Origin: an uncultured Christensenellaceae bacterium
GTDB lineage: Bacteria > Bacillota_A > Clostridia > Christensenellales > UBA3700
Direction of reading: 5' to 3'
Length of the DNA: 11,843 nt
Assembly (NCBI GenBank): GCA_944381335.1
Contig: CALWKT010000097.1
Span: 1 to 11,843 of the forward strand
Shown: positions 1 through 6,867 of the stretch, in pieces
Numbering within the stretch: the first letter of the stretch is position 1
Layout: each line of letters starts with the position of its first letter
Notes under the pieces: generated by a model
What the model was told of the DNA's origin: nothing
Database searches by the model: none
What the model saw: the letters and a program-made list of their open reading frames with translations, nothing else
Translations under genes and position numbers: made by a program

Positions 1-2
1 TT

Positions 3-536
3 GTCAATGCGATAATACAGGAAATGAGCAAACCCGACATTATGGACGCCATTGTGGCAAAGCTGATGCAACTGCAAAACGCAGACGAATCCGCTAACTC
101 CTCTCTGACTATGCTCCTGAACGAAAAACAAGGAGTTGAACGGTCTTTGGCAAATCTCGTAAGCGCGATAGAAAACGGAATCGTATCAAACACGACGAAT
201 AAACGTCTGCACGAACTTGAAAAGCAACAAGAGGAATTGGAAAGGCAGATACTCGTAGAACGGAGCAAACAATCCGTTAAAGTGCCTGAGAGCGAAATAC
301 GGCGGTTTTATGCGCAAGCGTTAAAGGCAGAGTCGAGAGCCTTGATAAATCTGCTGATAAAGGAAATAGTGCTTTATAACGACAAAATAGAAATCCATTA
401 CAACAACCCGACGACGAAGAGTCCTGACGAAAGTCAGGGCTTTTTGTTTTACTCCGGCAAAGGTAAAATCGTCAGCGAGAATCAGAACAAAAAGCCTCTG
501 GTAGTAAAGATCAGAATAGAAATGTATCTTCGTTAA
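3..536 (+). CDS. Large serine recombinase, C-terminal part (5' end outside window)
   Basis: The frame is open from the left edge, so this is the C-terminal ~177 residues of a longer protein; the internal ATG at 24 is unlikely to be a real start. Visible parts are a charged helical segment rich in Leu, Glu, Lys and Gln (about LEKQQEELERQI) that matches the coiled-coil of large serine recombinases, followed by the family's usual tail: an FYAQAL/ALINLLIKEIVLYNDKIEIHYN stretch, then SPDESQGF. In this family the missing N-terminus carries the catalytic serine resolvase domain and a zinc-ribbon DNA-binding domain; such proteins integrate and excise phages and conjugative or mobilizable elements. 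The gene appears more AT-rich than the genes to its right, consistent with acquisition. It ends 60 bp from the 3' end of a convergent tRNA-Leu gene. Whether the protein is intact cannot be judged from this window. Confidence 0.85.
   Translation, partial: VNAIIQEMSKPDIMDAIVAKLMQLQNADESANSSLTMLLNEKQGVERSLANLVSAIENGIVSNTTNKRLHELEKQQEELERQILVERSKQSVKVPESEIRRFYAQALKAESRALINLLIKEIVLYNDKIEIHYNNPTTKSPDESQGFLFYSGKGKIVSENQNKKPLVVKIRIEMYLR
420..450 (+). terminator. Terminator-like hairpin inside the recombinase coding region
   Basis: Positions 420-428 (AGTCCTGAC) pair with 433-441 (GTCAGGGCT) through nine pairs, one of them T-G, closed by a GAAA tetraloop and followed by TTTTTGTTTT at 441-450. The shape is that of an intrinsic terminator, yet it lies about 95 bases before the stop codon and encodes SPDESQGFLF. 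The structure is seen directly; whether it terminates transcription is inference. It may instead follow from conserved codons in this protein family. Confidence 0.5.
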
Positions 537-539
537 AAG

Positions 540-592
540 GCAAAACAAAAAGCCTAAACGAACGCATTTTCTCGATGGTTCAATTTAGGCTT
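540..592 (-). terminator. Rho-independent terminator of the tRNA-Leu transcript
   Basis: Read on the minus strand, AAGCCTAAA (592-584) pairs with TTTAGGCTT (558-550). An inner GAAC/GTTC pair (581-578 with 563-560) extends the stem, and the descending strand runs into TTTTTGTTTTG. It begins five bases after the tRNA CCA end, so it fits as the end of the tRNA transcript. The plus-strand reading has no T tract after the hairpin, so it is not a good terminator for the recombinase. Confidence 0.8.
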
Positions 593-596
593 GAAG

Positions 597-683
597 TGGT
601 GCCGAAGGCGGGAATCGAACCCGCACGATGTCGCCATCACCGGATTTTGAGTCCGGCGCGTCTGCCAGTTCCACCACTTCGGC
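597..683 (-). tRNA. tRNA-Leu (anticodon CAA)
   Basis: The reverse complement folds into a class II tRNA. The acceptor stem is GCCGAAG/CTTCGGC, the anticodon stem CCGGA/TCCGG encloses loop CTCAAAA with anticodon CAA, a long variable arm is built on GATG/CATC, and the T arm is GCGGG-TTCGAAT-CCCGC. Discriminator A (600) and CCA (599-597) are genomically encoded. The 87-nt length and long variable arm fit tRNA-Leu, which decodes UUG. A promoter at 703-731 and a terminator at 540-592 bracket it, so it is probably transcribed alone. It converges on the serine recombinase gene. Confidence 0.98.
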
Positions 684-702
684 GAGCGGTTTTGTGTGTT
701 TT

Positions 703-731
703 ATCTTAACACAGAACGGGCGCTTTTGCAA
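703..731 (-). promoter_or_regulatory. Promoter of tRNA-Leu
   Basis: On the minus strand a -35 box TTGCAA (731-726) is separated by exactly 17 bases from a -10 box TAAGAT (708-703). Predicted initiation near 696 leaves a short leader before the tRNA 5' end at 683. Both hexamers match the housekeeping sigma consensus at four of six or better. Confidence 0.7.
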
Positions 732-786
732 TGGATTGAAAATTGTTTATAAAAAAATTTCTTTTTTATATGGATTTTACAAAAGT

Positions 787-799
787 TATATTGTATAAT
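787..799 (+). promoter_or_regulatory. Probable -10 region of the ppa promoter
   Basis: An AT-rich block holds a perfect TATAAT at 794-799, with an overlapping TATATT at 787-792. No convincing -35 box lies 16-18 bases upstream (TGGATT at 771-776 is poor), so the exact promoter is uncertain. Initiation near 806 would give a leader of about 80 bases before ppa. Confidence 0.4.
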
Positions 800-887
800 T
801 AATTTATAAAGCGCGGAAAAGGTCGAACAGGGCGGAAACGCCGGGTCCGGCTTTCAGGCGCAATCAAAAAGGTGAGGGAAGGGAAAT

Positions 888-1427
888 ATGAACATCTGGC
901 ACGATATAAATCCGGAGAGAATCACTCCCGAAGATTTCATAAGCGTCATAGAGATCCCCAAAGGCAGCAAGAACAAATACGAAGTGGACAAGCAGACGGG
1001 CATGCTGATCCTGGACAGAATTCTGTATACGTCCACGCACTATCCGGCGAATTACGGGTTCATACCGCGCACGTACGCGGACGACGGAGACCCGCTCGAC
1101 GTTCTGGTGCTTTGCAGCGAAGCGATCAGCAGTCTTTCGCTGGTCAGGTGTTACCCGATCGGGCACATCACGATGATCGACGACGGCGCGGAGGACATAA
1201 AGGTGGTCGCCGTTCCGTTCAAGGAGCCGACGTGGAACTGTTATCAGGACATCACCGATCTGCCGCCGCACATCATTGCGGAGATCAAGCATTTCTTCGG
1301 CGTATACAAACAGCTTGAAGGCAAGACGATGAAGGTTCTTGAGATGTACAGCAAAGACAAGACGCTCGAGGTGATACAGAAGGCGATCGACAGCTACAAG
1401 GACATCTTCCTGAAAGACGAGCACTGA
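888..1427 (+). CDS. ppa: Inorganic pyrophosphatase, family I
   Basis: This soluble cytoplasmic enzyme hydrolyses pyrophosphate to two phosphates and so pulls polymerase and tRNA-charging reactions forward. The 179-residue length is normal for family I. Visible family motifs are EIPKGSKNKYE (E22, K30, E32), R44, YPANYGFIPRTYADDGDPLD (Y56 and the metal-binding aspartates D66, D68, D71), D98/D103/K105 in the MIDDGAEDIK stretch, and FFGVYK (Y140, K141) near the C-terminus. All expected magnesium and substrate ligands appear present. The ATG at 888 follows a GAGGGAAGGG ribosome-binding stretch. It is the first gene of the plus-strand run, with a -10-like sequence about 90 bp upstream. The comEC start lies 28 bp downstream with no obvious terminator between, so cotranscription is possible. 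Confidence 0.97.
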   Translation: MNIWHDINPERITPEDFISVIEIPKGSKNKYEVDKQTGMLILDRILYTSTHYPANYGFIPRTYADDGDPLDVLVLCSEAISSLSLVRCYPIGHITMIDDGAEDIKVVAVPFKEPTWNCYQDITDLPPHIIAEIKHFFGVYKQLEGKTMKVLEMYSKDKTLEVIQKAIDSYKDIFLKDEH

Positions 1428-1455
1428 GTCAAAACCTTAAACCCAATTTTTACTA

Positions 1456-3588
1456 ATGAAGAAAATCGCGAATTTGAGGATTTTCCCTACAACCCTTGCA
1501 GGAATGATTGTAAGGATTTCTTTTATTATACTCACCGATCTGTGGTTGCCGGTCACGGTTGCCGCGCTTGCGTTTACGGTCGCGGCGGCGCTCTCGGTCG
1601 CGCTGTACAAGAAGAACAGGCAGGCGATGAAGTCCGCGGTCGTATTCTGCGTGAGTTTTGCCGTCGGGATAGCTTTCGGGCTGGCGGCGGCGGGATATGC
1701 GAACGCGTCGCTTGAAAGGAAAGAGATATTCGCAAAAGACGTGCTTATAACAGGCAAAATCGAAGTGGGAAACTCAAGCGATCTTAGCGGAAAAGTGGCT
1801 TCCGACACCGTAGTGCTGACCGACCTTACGATAGGCGGGCAGAAGGCGGAAGGAAAAGCCGGGTTTTACAGCGCAACGCTGGCGGCGGGAGATTTTTACG
1901 AAGGCGACGTGATAACTTTCGTGGGCACGGTGACGACGGTTTCGGCAGACATAACGACCCCTTACAAGGCTTCCGCGCTTGCGGACGGCATAATCTACGA
2001 GATCACGCACACGGATGACGAGGAGGCAGGCGAGATAGAAAAGACGGGGGAGTCACTCGGTTTTTTCGACAAAATCAAAAAGGCGGTCGCCGGGAAACTC
2101 TCTGAAAACGCGCCCGATAAAAGCGCGCGCTTCATGTACGCGATGCTCTTCGGGGATTCGTCTGTGATTGACGAAAGCGTAATGAGCGATTTTTCGTATA
2201 CCGGAACTGCGCATCTGCTTGCGGTTTCAGGGCTTCACGTCGGCATGGTTGCCGGCGCTTTGTTTTTATTGCTGAAAAAACTGCGCGCTCCGGTCTGGGT
2301 GAGGAGCGTTACGGTCACGGTTGCGCTCGCGGCGGTCTGCGCGCTGTGCGCGTTTTCTCAGTCGTCCGTCCGCGCGGCGCTGATGGTCGTCACCGGCATG
2401 ATCGCCGGGCTTTGCGGATTGAGATACGACAGACTTTCCGGGATGAGCCTGGCGGCGATAATACTTCTTTTCGTTTCGCCGTTCAACCTCTATTCGGTGG
2501 GATTTCTGATGAGTTTTCTCGCGGTTTACGGGCTGATCCTGTTCGCCGCGCCGCTAAAAAAGGCGATGGTAAAGGTCAGGATCCCGGCGCCGATAGCAGG
2601 CGCGTTGTCCGCGACGATCGCCGCGAACGTTACTCTGATGCCGCTGATGATATACGTTTTCGGAGACGTTTCGCTTGTCTTCGCGCTGGCAAACTGCCTG
2701 ATAGTGCCGGCGGCGGGGGTGTTTTTCCCTCTGTATATTTTCACGCTTCCGTTTGCGTTCATACCGCATTTCGGCTTCGTGATCTCAGTCGTTTCTCTGC
2801 CGTTTACGGCGGCGGCTGAACTGATAGGTCTGCTTGCCGGGGTCAACTTTCCGGCGGTGTATTTCAACTTCAGCTGGGCGACGATAGTGCTGTGGCTGGC
2901 GGCGGCGACTGCGCTTTCTTCGATAAGCGCGGTGCCGCTCATCGCGAAGAAAATTTGCGCGTCCGTGTTGGTTATATGCTTTATTGCCGCGGTAGTTGTG
3001 CAGAATGCCGGCATGCTGTCGTACGAAAACAAGGTCACGTGTTTTTCCTCTTACGGATGCGCGGGAGCGCTTGTGCAGAGTCGGAGCGAAGGGGATTTTC
3101 TGATCTTCGAAGGAGAGCTGGACGAATATGCTGCTGAAGCGGCGCTTGAGGCGATGGAGAAAAACAGACTGAGGAAAGTGGACTTTGTCGTGACTTACGA
3201 ACTTACTGCGGAAGAGGCTGAGGTATACCGCGAATATTGCGCGGCGTTCGGAGACGCGACGCTTTACTGCGACTATGCCGAAGGGGTCGTTTATTCGGGG
3301 CTTGTGGAGCTTACTTTCAACGCTTCGGTGATCTGTACGGCGACTTACACGTCGGTGTATCTGGGCGGGACGGATCTTCTTCTGACCGCATATCCGGAAG
3401 CGGCGCGCAGTTCTCCCGTAAGCGACGTCGTGATCTGTCCGTGGCTGACCGAGATCCCGGACGGAGCAAAGTATCTTGTCAGCCAAAGCGGATACGTTGC
3501 GGGCGGAAAGAATTGTTTGCCGTCTGACTTTACCTTTTGGACGGATGGTGATAGAATAATAAAGACGAACAAATGGAGGTTTGCGTGA
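1456..3588 (+). CDS. comEC: ComEC/Rec2 family DNA-uptake channel protein with a histidine-free C-terminal domain
   Basis: ComEC forms the membrane channel that carries single-stranded transforming DNA into the cytoplasm. This 710-residue protein has hydrophobic segments near residues 15-75, a soluble OB-like region (about 88-190, DUF4131 type), and a multi-spanning competence domain containing the hallmark HLLAVSGLHVG at 253-263 and a later FGDVSLVFALANCLIVPAAG-like segment. The last ~185 residues occupy the place of the metallo-beta-lactamase-like nuclease found in many ComEC proteins. They keep a strand-rich pattern (EGDFLIFEGELD, RKVDFVVTYELT) but contain no histidine, so the HxHxDH metal site is absent. 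The start is uncertain: ATG 1456 has no clear Shine-Dalgarno and an in-frame stop lies at 1438-1440. The 3' end overlaps holA by four bases (GTGA). Family assignment is firm; whether the cell is competent is unknown. Confidence 0.94.
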   Translation: MKKIANLRIFPTTLAGMIVRISFIILTDLWLPVTVAALAFTVAAALSVALYKKNRQAMKSAVVFCVSFAVGIAFGLAAAGYANASLERKEIFAKDVLITGKIEVGNSSDLSGKVASDTVVLTDLTIGGQKAEGKAGFYSATLAAGDFYEGDVITFVGTVTTVSADITTPYKASALADGIIYEITHTDDEEAGEIEKTGESLGFFDKIKKAVAGKLSENAPDKSARFMYAMLFGDSSVIDESVMSDFSYTGTAHLLAVSGLHVGMVAGALFLLLKKLRAPVWVRSVTVTVALAAVCALCAFSQSSVRAALMVVTGMIAGLCGLRYDRLSGMSLAAIILLFVSPFNLYSVGFLMSFLAVYGLILFAAPLKKAMVKVRIPAPIAGALSATIAANVTLMPLMIYVFGDVSLVFALANCLIVPAAGVFFPLYIFTLPFAFIPHFGFVISVVSLPFTAAAELIGLLAGVNFPAVYFNFSWATIVLWLAAATALSSISAVPLIAKKICASVLVICFIAAVVVQNAGMLSYENKVTCFSSYGCAGALVQSRSEGDFLIFEGELDEYAAEAALEAMEKNRLRKVDFVVTYELTAEEAEVYREYCAAFGDATLYCDYAEGVVYSGLVELTFNASVICTATYTSVYLGGTDLLLTAYPEAARSSPVSDVVICPWLTEIPDGAKYLVSQSGYVAGGKNCLPSDFTFWTDGDRIIKTNKWRFA
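3575..3579 (+). promoter_or_regulatory. Ribosome-binding site that sets the holA start
   Basis: GGAGG lies five bases before GTG 3585, within the last codons of comEC. It overlaps the competing in-frame ATG at 3573, which has no ribosome-binding site of its own, so the GTG is the better start. Confidence 0.75.
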
Positions 3589-4571
3589 GAGCGGTCGATC
3601 TTCTGATAAACGGCGTGGAAAATCCGGCGCCGGTATATCTGCTTAAGGGCAGCGACGGATACGTCCGCCGCGAAGTCGTACGCGCTTTGCAGGAGACCGT
3701 TCCTCCTGAAGCGCGGGACATGTGCCTTGAGGAGTACGGGGACGACGACGATATGTCCTGGGTAGTCGCCGGGCTGAGCACGGTCAGCATGTTCGGCGGC
3801 AGGAAGGTGGTATATCTCAGACGGCAGAAAGATCTTGCTGAAAGGGAGAAGAAGCTGCTTGAGGATTACGTTTCCGATCCTGCGGACACGGCAATACTTC
3901 TGATCGACGACAAGGGGCAGAACTATCTGAAGATCGCTCAGAAATGCGTGGTCGTGGATTGCAACACCGTCACGGAGAGCGAGGCGAAAGCCTACGTAGG
4001 GGCGATGATCCGCGAGAGCGGAGCGTCAGCGAGAGACGGCGCGCTGTCCAAGCTGTACGCATACTGCGGAGGCGATCTCGGCAGGATGGTCGAGGAATCG
4101 CGTAAACTCACGGCATATGCCGACGTCGGGTGCGAGATCAGTGAAAACGACGTGGAACAGCTCGTTTCTGCGGATATAGAATACAAGACCTTCGAGATGA
4201 CTTCCGCGTTTACGGACGGGAAGACCGAACAGGGGCTGGCGGTGCTTGCGAGTTTCCGCTCGAAAGGCGAATCCCCCGTCAAACTGCTTTACAGCATAAC
4301 GTCGGCGTACCGCAAGATCTTTCATATGGCGATCAGCGATCTTCCGGACGAGCAGGAGTCAAAGGCGATAGACATGTCCGTCAAGGCGGTCGCGTTCAAC
4401 AGGCGCAGGATAGAGCAGAACAAGAAGGCGATCCCCGGATACGTCGTCAGGCTCAAGGGTCTTGTCGAATATCTTTACGAACTCGAATACAAATTCAAAA
4501 GCGGCGCGATCTCGGACGAAAGCGCGCTGAATATGGCGGTCGCAAAAATACTGACCGTATCTAAGAGGTGA
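3585..4571 (+). CDS. holA: DNA polymerase III delta subunit (clamp loader)
   Basis: The delta subunit opens the beta sliding clamp as part of the clamp-loader complex. At 328 residues it has the usual family length. Recognisable signatures in order are VYLLKGSDGYVRREVV (start of the AAA-like domain, without a Walker A as expected for delta), LSTVSMFGGRKVVYLR, ILLIDDKG, YCGGDLGRMVEESRKL (middle domain) and the FEMTSAFTDG to LLYSITSAYRKIF helical region leading into the C-terminal collar domain. GTG 3585 is preferred because of the GGAGG site and the four-base overlap with the comEC stop; starting at ATG 3573 would add four residues. The comEC-holA order is a known conserved arrangement in Bacillota. 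The TGA stop at 4569-4571 overlaps a GTG and lies two bases before the next chosen ATG. Confidence 0.95.
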   Translation: MRAVDLLINGVENPAPVYLLKGSDGYVRREVVRALQETVPPEARDMCLEEYGDDDDMSWVVAGLSTVSMFGGRKVVYLRRQKDLAEREKKLLEDYVSDPADTAILLIDDKGQNYLKIAQKCVVVDCNTVTESEAKAYVGAMIRESGASARDGALSKLYAYCGGDLGRMVEESRKLTAYADVGCEISENDVEQLVSADIEYKTFEMTSAFTDGKTEQGLAVLASFRSKGESPVKLLYSITSAYRKIFHMAISDLPDEQESKAIDMSVKAVAFNRRRIEQNKKAIPGYVVRLKGLVEYLYELEYKFKSGAISDESALNMAVAKILTVSKR

Positions 4572-4573
4572 AA

Positions 4574-5131
4574 ATGAATATGTTTTATGTCGGCGGCACA
4601 GCTCAGAGGATGCCGTCCACCTGGCAGTCGTGGCTGCTAAGAGTCGGGACCTTTCTCGCCGTGGCGGCGGGGAGCTGGTACTCGCTGTTGAAAAACTATT
4701 CCGCGCTCGGGCTCAGCGAGTATGCGTCCATGTTGCAGACGGTGGGAAACACGAAGATGATGTTCGCGTTCAGTTACCTGATCTATACCGCGCTGCTGTA
4801 TCTGCTTTACACGTTTTTCGTGAGGATAGCCTATAATTCCCTTGCAAGGCAACTGTTCTTTTTCGACGTCGCGCTCGGGATCTACGATTTCAGGCTGAGA
4901 GTGGACCCGGCGGTCATTGCGTTGTGCGTGTTCAAAGCGCTGATATCCGTGGTCTACATGGCGAATCCGCTTTACGAAGGCGTGATACGTTCCGTGCTCA
5001 ATCCGCTTGCGGCGGCGTGCGCATTCGGCGCGGCGCTTTACGCGCTCGTGCTCAGAGTGGGAAAACAGAATAAAGAAGCTGTGATCTGTCAGCTTTCCAT
5101 TCTGTTCTGTCTGCCAATGGTTTTCGCGTGA
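4574..5131 (+). CDS. Small polytopic membrane protein of unknown function
   Basis: I do not recognise the family. The 185-residue product has about four to five hydrophobic helices, near residues 20-40, 60-83, 108-130, 138-162 and 167-184, and short loops. No catalytic motif is obvious. The helices are rich in Phe, Tyr, Leu and Ala, and the second ends in a basic FFVRIAYNSLARQ patch that would favour a cytoplasmic side there. ATG 4574 is chosen because AAGAGG at 4563-4568 lies five bases upstream; GTG 4568 overlapping the holA stop and ATG 4580 are alternatives. It is sandwiched between holA and a lipoprotein with almost no spacing, so translation is probably coupled. Its neighbours suggest an envelope role, possibly as partner of the downstream lipoprotein, but that is only inference. 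Confidence 0.75.
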   Translation: MNMFYVGGTAQRMPSTWQSWLLRVGTFLAVAAGSWYSLLKNYSALGLSEYASMLQTVGNTKMMFAFSYLIYTALLYLLYTFFVRIAYNSLARQLFFFDVALGIYDFRLRVDPAVIALCVFKALISVVYMANPLYEGVIRSVLNPLAAACAFGAALYALVLRVGKQNKEAVICQLSILFCLPMVFA

Positions 5132-5133
5132 GG
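5130..5133 (+). promoter_or_regulatory. Ribosome-binding site that sets the start of the M28-like lipoprotein
   Basis: GAGG overlaps the stop of the preceding gene and sits six bases before ATG 5140. It argues against GTG 5128, which would add four residues before the lipoprotein signal peptide. Confidence 0.65.
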
Positions 5134-5139
5134 TCTGAT

Positions 5140-6651
5140 ATGAAGAAGAGAATTTTGACGATATGTATTGCGATATTGACCGTTGCGTTATGTTTTCTCT
5201 GCGCGGCTTGTTCTTCCGGCGCGGATTATGCGGTGAAGGAAACGTCTTTGAGAGAGGGAGGCAAAAGCGCGTCGGAGATCGTGAAAGAGATATGCGCGCA
5301 ATATCCCGAACGCACGATGGGCAACGGCAACGATTACCGTTTTCTCGGATACCTTGCCGGAGAAATGACCTCGTACGGATATCCGGTGGCGGACTTCCCC
5401 GACAGCGGTGAAGAAGAAAACGGCGAAGGCGGCAGTCAGGGCGGAGTCATACTTTCCGCGACGTCCGACAATGCGACCGTTGAAGTGAAGTCGTTTACGT
5501 TCAAGAACATGTACACCAATTCGACGGAGACCGGATACAATCTGGTTTACCGCGTGCCGGCGGCTGAAGAAAGCGAAGACGAAGTGTTGCTGCTTGCTTC
5601 TTACGACAACTGCGCAGGCATTGAGGTTTCTTCTCAGGATCTGTCGACCGGGAAGATAACCACGGGCAAGATAGGCGGAGAAGGAGCATATTCCAACGCG
5701 ACCGGAGTCGCGGTCCTGCTGAGGGTCGCGTACGAACTTGCAGACAGAGATCTGCCGTACAATCTGACGATCGCGTTCGTTGACTGCTCGGAAAACGGCT
5801 GGGAAGGCGCTGAAGAGATCGCGAAGACTTTTGACGGGAAGAGCGGCAATTTTATCTGTCTCAATTTCAACAAACTTGGGCTTGGCGATTACACCTACGT
5901 CTATTCCGACGAAGTCGCTCAGGACTACAACGATTATTTTTACAGCGTGATAAAAAAGACTGACGACGGCGGCGTGTTTGCGGATATCCCGCTCAACAAG
6001 CAGATTGCCGAGGTCAGGTTCATTGACGCGCAGAAGACGGAGTACAGTCATTTCGCGATGTACGGGGACAACCTGATATTCAACGTCCACGGGCTTGCCG
6101 TGGCGAGTTACGTTTCGTTCAACTGGAGCGCGTTCGACAATCCGTTCTACACTGAGAATAAAGGCTATGAAAATCTTTTGGGCACTTCCGCCGACACTTA
6201 CGGCAACCTGATCGAAAGACTGGGCGGCGGAGAAAAGGGAGAGAAATTGCTTTCAGACAGGCTGAACGCCGTGGTACTCAACGCGGTCACCGCCGTGAGC
6301 GAGGACAACGCAGACACGCTGATGAGCGAGGTCGGAGATTCTGATCCCGGTTATTCCGGCGGCTTTGCCGAGTCGGCTACCGTCGTGAGTCTGGTGGTAA
6401 AGATCGTTTTAGTTGCGGTCGCAGTCGGGATAGCGATATGGCTCACCGTAAAAGGCAGGGGAGTTCTTGTGACGAAACAGAAACAAAAGCTCGAGCAGAT
6501 GAGGAGTGAGGCGGAGAGCGGCGCGAACGCCGGACCTGTTCCTGCTGAAGACGTCTTTTCAATGGGAAGAGACAAGAGAGACGGCAATGACAACGGCAAA
6601 AACAACAAGAGCGGCGGGGACGGAGGCGACGACGTTTTCGAAGGCTTCTGA
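5140..6651 (+). CDS. Membrane-anchored lipoprotein with a degenerate M28 (zinc aminopeptidase-like) domain
   Basis: The 503-residue protein begins with a lipoprotein signal (MKKR, hydrophobic core, LCAAC lipobox with Cys24). An extracellular domain follows, then a transmembrane helix near residues 413-435 and a cytoplasmic tail with a short charged helix and a Gly/Asp/Lys-rich end. The extracellular domain follows the M28 peptidase pattern: VLLLASYDN (152-157 region), GAYSNATG (S185), LTIAFVDCSENGWEG (S217-E218), LNFNKLG (N244), TEYSHF (H304). In active M28 enzymes these read AHYD, GAxDNASG, xEExG, LNxDMxG and SDH. By this alignment the ligands His and Asp, the catalytic Glu and a later Asp are replaced by Ser154, Ser185, Ser217 and Asn244; Glu218 and His304 remain. 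It is therefore probably a non-catalytic binding or assembly protein. The double anchoring is unusual: a lipidated N-terminus plus a C-terminal membrane helix. Confidence 0.85.
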   Translation: MKKRILTICIAILTVALCFLCAACSSGADYAVKETSLREGGKSASEIVKEICAQYPERTMGNGNDYRFLGYLAGEMTSYGYPVADFPDSGEEENGEGGSQGGVILSATSDNATVEVKSFTFKNMYTNSTETGYNLVYRVPAAEESEDEVLLLASYDNCAGIEVSSQDLSTGKITTGKIGGEGAYSNATGVAVLLRVAYELADRDLPYNLTIAFVDCSENGWEGAEEIAKTFDGKSGNFICLNFNKLGLGDYTYVYSDEVAQDYNDYFYSVIKKTDDGGVFADIPLNKQIAEVRFIDAQKTEYSHFAMYGDNLIFNVHGLAVASYVSFNWSAFDNPFYTENKGYENLLGTSADTYGNLIERLGGGEKGEKLLSDRLNAVVLNAVTAVSEDNADTLMSEVGDSDPGYSGGFAESATVVSLVVKIVLVAVAVGIAIWLTVKGRGVLVTKQKQKLEQMRSEAESGANAGPVPAEDVFSMGRDKRDGNDNGKNNKSGGDGGDDVFEGF

Positions 6652-6694
6652 GAGTTACGGCGCGGGCGGCGCGCCTTGAAAAAGATCGCAAAAC

Positions 6695-6711
6695 AGGGCT
6701 GATCCCTTTTT
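6695..6711 (+). terminator. Weak possible terminator after the comEC-holA gene run
   Basis: AGGG and CCCT pair around a five-base loop and lead into TTTTT (6707-6711). Just upstream, at 6659-6675, GGCGCG and CGCGCC form a GC-rich hairpin without a T tract. Either could slow or end transcription. The four-base stem is short, so support is modest. Confidence 0.35.
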
Positions 6712-6857
6712 GAGGACCGGCCCGTTTATTATGCGGCGGAACCTGCGTGAAGGGTGCGTTTTTATGTAAATTTTGCCCGTACGCGCTCTAAAAAGCAAAA
6801 TTCACGCTTAAAATGCTTTATTTTTAATAAAAATTGTTATAGAATAAGAAAAACAAT

Positions 6858-6861
6858 GAGG
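6858..6861 (+). promoter_or_regulatory. Ribosome-binding site that sets the cdaA start
   Basis: GAGG (continuing as GAGGTG) lies six bases before ATG 6868 and three before ATG 6865. ATG 6856 overlaps it and cannot use it. The open frame continues upstream to 6754, but that DNA is AT-rich leader sequence with a TAGAAT -10-like box at 6840-6845, so the longer N-terminus is rejected. Confidence 0.65.
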
Positions 6862-6867
6862 TGTATG

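Noticed and set aside
550..592. Terminator for the serine recombinase on the plus strand
   Set aside because: The T tract follows the hairpin only on the minus strand; on the plus strand GAAG follows the stem.
864..1424. A 186-codon open frame on the minus strand opposite ppa
   Set aside because: The plus strand encodes an unmistakable pyrophosphatase with all ligands; the opposite frame has no motif.
5188..6090. A 300-codon open frame on the minus strand
   Set aside because: It is opposite the M28-like lipoprotein, has no domain or ribosome-binding signal, and shows shadow-type composition.
6754..6867. N-terminal extension of cdaA
   Set aside because: The added stretch is basic, AT-rich leader DNA without a ribosome-binding site, and it would precede a normal CdaA N-terminus. 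GAGG at 6858 supports ATG 6868.
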